Positions 62,045-64,000 of a stretch of DNA of 64,000 bases are shown here, in pieces; within the stretch, counting starts at the first letter, position 1; the number at the start of each line of letters is the position of its first letter. The stretch is from the NCBI RefSeq assembly GCF_018449635.1, contig NZ_JAAVUV010000001.1:434001-498000 (forward strand), given 5' to 3'. The notes beneath the pieces were generated by a model. The model did no database searches. It had not been told where the DNA came from and saw nothing but the letters and a program-made list of their open reading frames with translations. Source of the stretch: Caballeronia sp. dw_276. Its GTDB lineage: Bacteria; Pseudomonadota; Gammaproteobacteria; Burkholderiales; Burkholderiaceae. A program made the position numbers and the translations under genes.

Positions 62045-62929
62045 ATGAAAACCACCACCGAGGAATTGCTGGCTTTCGTGACCGTGATCGACAGCGGTTC
62101 GATCACCGCCGCTGCGGAAGCCTTGCAACAAACGGTTTCGGGCGTAAGCCGGGCGCTGACCCGGCTCGAAACCAAGCTCGATTCCACGCTGATTCGCCGC
62201 ACCACGCGTCGCCTCCAGCTCACCGACGAAGGCGAGCTTTTCCTCGTGCGCGCCCGTGCCATCCTGGCCGCGATGGAGGACGCCGAGGAGTCCATCGCCC
62301 GGCAGCGGCAACGCCCGGCGGGGCGCTTGCGGGTCGACGCGGCGTCGCCTTTCATGCTTCATTGCATCGTCCCGCATGTGCAGGCGTTCGCGGCGGCGTA
62401 CCCGGAAATCGTGCTGGAATTGAGTAGCAATGAGCGGTTTGTCGACTTGATGGAACAGCGCGTGGATATCGCGATCCGGATTGGCGCGCTGCAGGATTCC
62501 ACGCTGCACGCGCGTTCGCTGGGCAGCAGCCGGCTGCGGATTCTCGCGAGTCCCGGGTATCTGGCGGAGCATGGCGAGCCGCGTACGGTGGCGGAATTAC
62601 GGGGGCATCGGCTGATTGGATTTACCGCGCCCGAGAGTCTCAACGACTGGCCCTTGCTCGATGACGACGCTCGTTTGCGGATCGTGCCGGACATTGCGGC
62701 GTCGAGTGGGGAGACCATGCGTCAGCTCGCTCTTGCCGACGGGGGTATCGTGTGTCTCGCGTCCTATATGACTCACGCGGACGTGACGAGCGGACGCCTT
62801 CGGACCGTCATGGACGGCGAGTGGCTCGACATCAGGCAACCGATCAGCGCGGTGTTCTACCAGAGTGCATCGATGGCCGGACGCGCCAAGGCCTTCCTGG
62901 ATTTTCTGGCCGGATGGTTGGTGCTTTGA
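62045..62929 (+). CDS. LysR-family transcriptional regulator
   Basis: 294 residues. N-terminal winged helix-turn-helix (ELLAFVTVIDSGSITAAAEALQQTVSGVSRALTRLETKLDSTLIRRTTRRLQLTDEGE), then a LysR effector domain (RLRVDAASPFMLHCIVPHVQAFAAAYPEIVLEL). Closest in style to the CrgA/DmlR-type members common in Burkholderia. Divergent from the epimerase gene with 115 bases between, the usual arrangement of a LysR gene and its target. Confidence 0.92.
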   Translation: MKTTTEELLAFVTVIDSGSITAAAEALQQTVSGVSRALTRLETKLDSTLIRRTTRRLQLTDEGELFLVRARAILAAMEDAEESIARQRQRPAGRLRVDAASPFMLHCIVPHVQAFAAAYPEIVLELSSNERFVDLMEQRVDIAIRIGALQDSTLHARSLGSSRLRILASPGYLAEHGEPRTVAELRGHRLIGFTAPESLNDWPLLDDDARLRIVPDIAASSGETMRQLALADGGIVCLASYMTHADVTSGRLRTVMDGEWLDIRQPISAVFYQSASMAGRAKAFLDFLAGWLVL

Positions 62930-62980
62930 GTGGGTGGACGTATCCTCCCGTTTGACCTTTCTTGATAATTGAATCTCGCC

Positions 62981-63367
62981 ATGCCAATTGAACGAATCAA
63001 CGCCCCCGGCCTTCCGGTTCCCGCCGGCCATTACAGCCATGCCACGCGCGCCGGCAATTTGATCTGCGTCTCGGGCCAGTTGCCGATGCGCCCCGACGGC
63101 ACGCATACCGGTGAACTGCCGTTCGAAGAACAGGCCCGGCAAACGCTGGAAAACGTCAGCACGGTCCTGGCAGCGGCAGGAGCAGGTTTGCAGGACGTGA
63201 TCGAGGTGACCGTCTATCTGGTCGGCGTGGATCACTGGAAGGCGTTCAACGATATCTACGCAAGCCACTTCGGCGAGTGGAAACCCGCGCGGGCAGTGGT
63301 GCCGGTTGGCGCGCTCCACTACGGATATCTGATCGAGATCGCAGCGCGCGCCTGGGTTGAGAAGTAG
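62981..63367 (+). CDS. RidA family protein
   Basis: 128 residues from ATG at 62981; an in-frame TTG lies at 62969. The pattern VPAGHYSHATRAGNLICVSGQLPM, ENVSTVLAAAGAGLQDVIEVTVYLVGVDHWKAFNDIYASHFGEWKPARAVVPVGALHYGYLIEI is RidA/YjgF. The Arg needed for 2-aminoacrylate deaminase activity is seen as PARAVV. It removes reactive enamine/imine intermediates. A paralogue-type member is also possible. Confidence 0.9.
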   Translation: MPIERINAPGLPVPAGHYSHATRAGNLICVSGQLPMRPDGTHTGELPFEEQARQTLENVSTVLAAAGAGLQDVIEVTVYLVGVDHWKAFNDIYASHFGEWKPARAVVPVGALHYGYLIEIAARAWVEK

Positions 63368-63446
63368 ATCCTGAGTTGGCGTAAGGCGGCATCGCTTTTA
63401 TGATGGCCGGGTTGCATCGATCACGCGGGTCCACAAAGGTGACGTC

Positions 63447-64000
63447 ATGATCCAACTCGTGTTGCTGCTGCTGGGCGTCGACTACCTACGCCGCCGATGG
63501 ATAACGCTGGCACTCGCCGGCGCTATCTGGCTCGTGATCGGGGTGCTTGTTTTCATCGACGCCCTCGATGGCGTGCTCTACTTCCCGATCCGGTTTTTTG
63601 CGTGGCTGCTGCTGTTCGAAGGCCTGGCGACACTGATCGCAGCGGGCACGGGCGTTGGCGGCCAGCGCACGCTGCGTTATGTGAAAGGCGCGGCTTTCAC
63701 GCTGGCGGCGTTGCTGATCATGGCGGGCCATCATCACGGCAACTTCGTGTTGTCGATGATCTTCGGCACACTTTTTCTTGCCGATGGCCTGCTGCAATCC
63801 GTCTCGGCGATCGTCGTTCGCTATAGCCGGTGGAGGATCGTGCTGGCACTGGCGATTGTCGAAATCCTGCTTGCGGTGTTCTTCTTCCAGCCGTATCCAA
63901 CGCATTACGTGGGTACGGCGCCCTATGCCATTGGACTCGGACTCGCGTTCGGCGGCTGGAACCTGCTGCTGATCGCGCTTCGCGTGCGACGGATGGAAAG
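63447..64000 (+). CDS. HdeD/DUF308-like membrane protein (partial, cut by the right edge)
   Basis: At least 184 residues; no stop before the edge. ATG at 63447 with AAAGG upstream. Six hydrophobic segments are visible (ITLALAGAIWLVIGVLVFI; FFAWLLLFEGLATLIAAG; GAAFTLAALLIMAGHHHG; MIFGTLFLADGLLQSVSAI; IVLALAIVEILLAVFFF; GLGLAFGGWNLLLIALRV). The arrangement resembles HdeD-type DUF308 proteins; in some genera such a module heads a longer protein, which cannot be judged here. Confidence 0.7.
   Translation, partial: MIQLVLLLLGVDYLRRRWITLALAGAIWLVIGVLVFIDALDGVLYFPIRFFAWLLLFEGLATLIAAGTGVGGQRTLRYVKGAAFTLAALLIMAGHHHGNFVLSMIFGTLFLADGLLQSVSAIVVRYSRWRIVLALAIVEILLAVFFFQPYPTHYVGTAPYAIGLGLAFGGWNLLLIALRVRRME

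Noticed and set aside
1..64000. Mobile element, prophage or CRISPR array
   Set aside because: No transposase, integrase or phage structural gene, no regularly spaced repeats and no tRNA-associated attachment site were seen.

Overview
The window is a continuous stretch of chromosome from a high-GC betaproteobacterium of the family Burkholderiaceae, most likely Burkholderia sensu lato (Paraburkholderia or Caballeronia type). The evidence is the GC-rich coding style, families largely confined to this group (DUF4148-like and DUF3331 proteins), a fused LivM-LivG transporter gene and a complete glpSTPQUV-type operon. I see no rRNA or tRNA gene, no insertion sequence, no prophage and no CRISPR array. 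Both edges cut a gene.

Layout. 1-5.3 kb: small exported proteins (two look like paralogues), a membrane metallophosphoesterase and a DMT exporter. 5.6-10.5 kb: a branched-chain amino acid type ABC operon (livK, livH, fused livM-livG, livF). 10.8-16.8 kb: a glycerol-type ABC operon (glpS, glpT, glpP, glpQ, glpU, glpV). 16.9-22.8 kb: small regulators (HTH, CBS, zinc ribbon), an NhaR-type activator, an oxalate/formate-type MFS carrier, a cupin, a YecD-type hydrolase and a BASS symporter. 23-29 kb: a YadGH-type ABC exporter with a DUF985 cupin, a DUF3331 protein, an RcnB-like protein, and a TetR repressor with palindromic operators facing a DUF1348 gene.

29.1-31.8 kb holds the most interesting unit: a radical SAM protein and a UdgX-type uracil-DNA-binding protein fused to a DUF4130-like domain, read from one promoter that carries a near-consensus LexA (SOS) box. 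31.9-36.5 kb: ZntB/CorA transporter, receiver protein, CheV and a second CBS protein. 36.6-39.3 kb: a translationally coupled diacylglycerol kinase, phosphoesterase and PAP2 operon. 39.3-44.3 kb: esterase and a nucleoside salvage cluster (nupC, cdd, nucleoside hydrolase) with a HAD phosphatase. 44.5-51.5 kb: Na/Pi cotransporter, DeoR repressor and a PotABCD-like ABC operon. 51.6-52.2 kb: a BrnT/BrnA toxin-antitoxin pair. 52.4-57.5 kb: two lipoproteins and an mprF-acvB pair for aminoacyl-phosphatidylglycerol metabolism. 57.5-64 kb: DUF1993, M20 peptidase, a YbiC-type hydroxycarboxylate dehydrogenase, an NAD-dependent epimerase divergent from a LysR gene, a RidA protein and a truncated membrane protein.

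Taken together this is a nutrient-uptake and envelope-maintenance region: three ABC importers, several secondary carriers, nucleoside salvage and two membrane-lipid modules, with one SOS-linked DNA repair operon.
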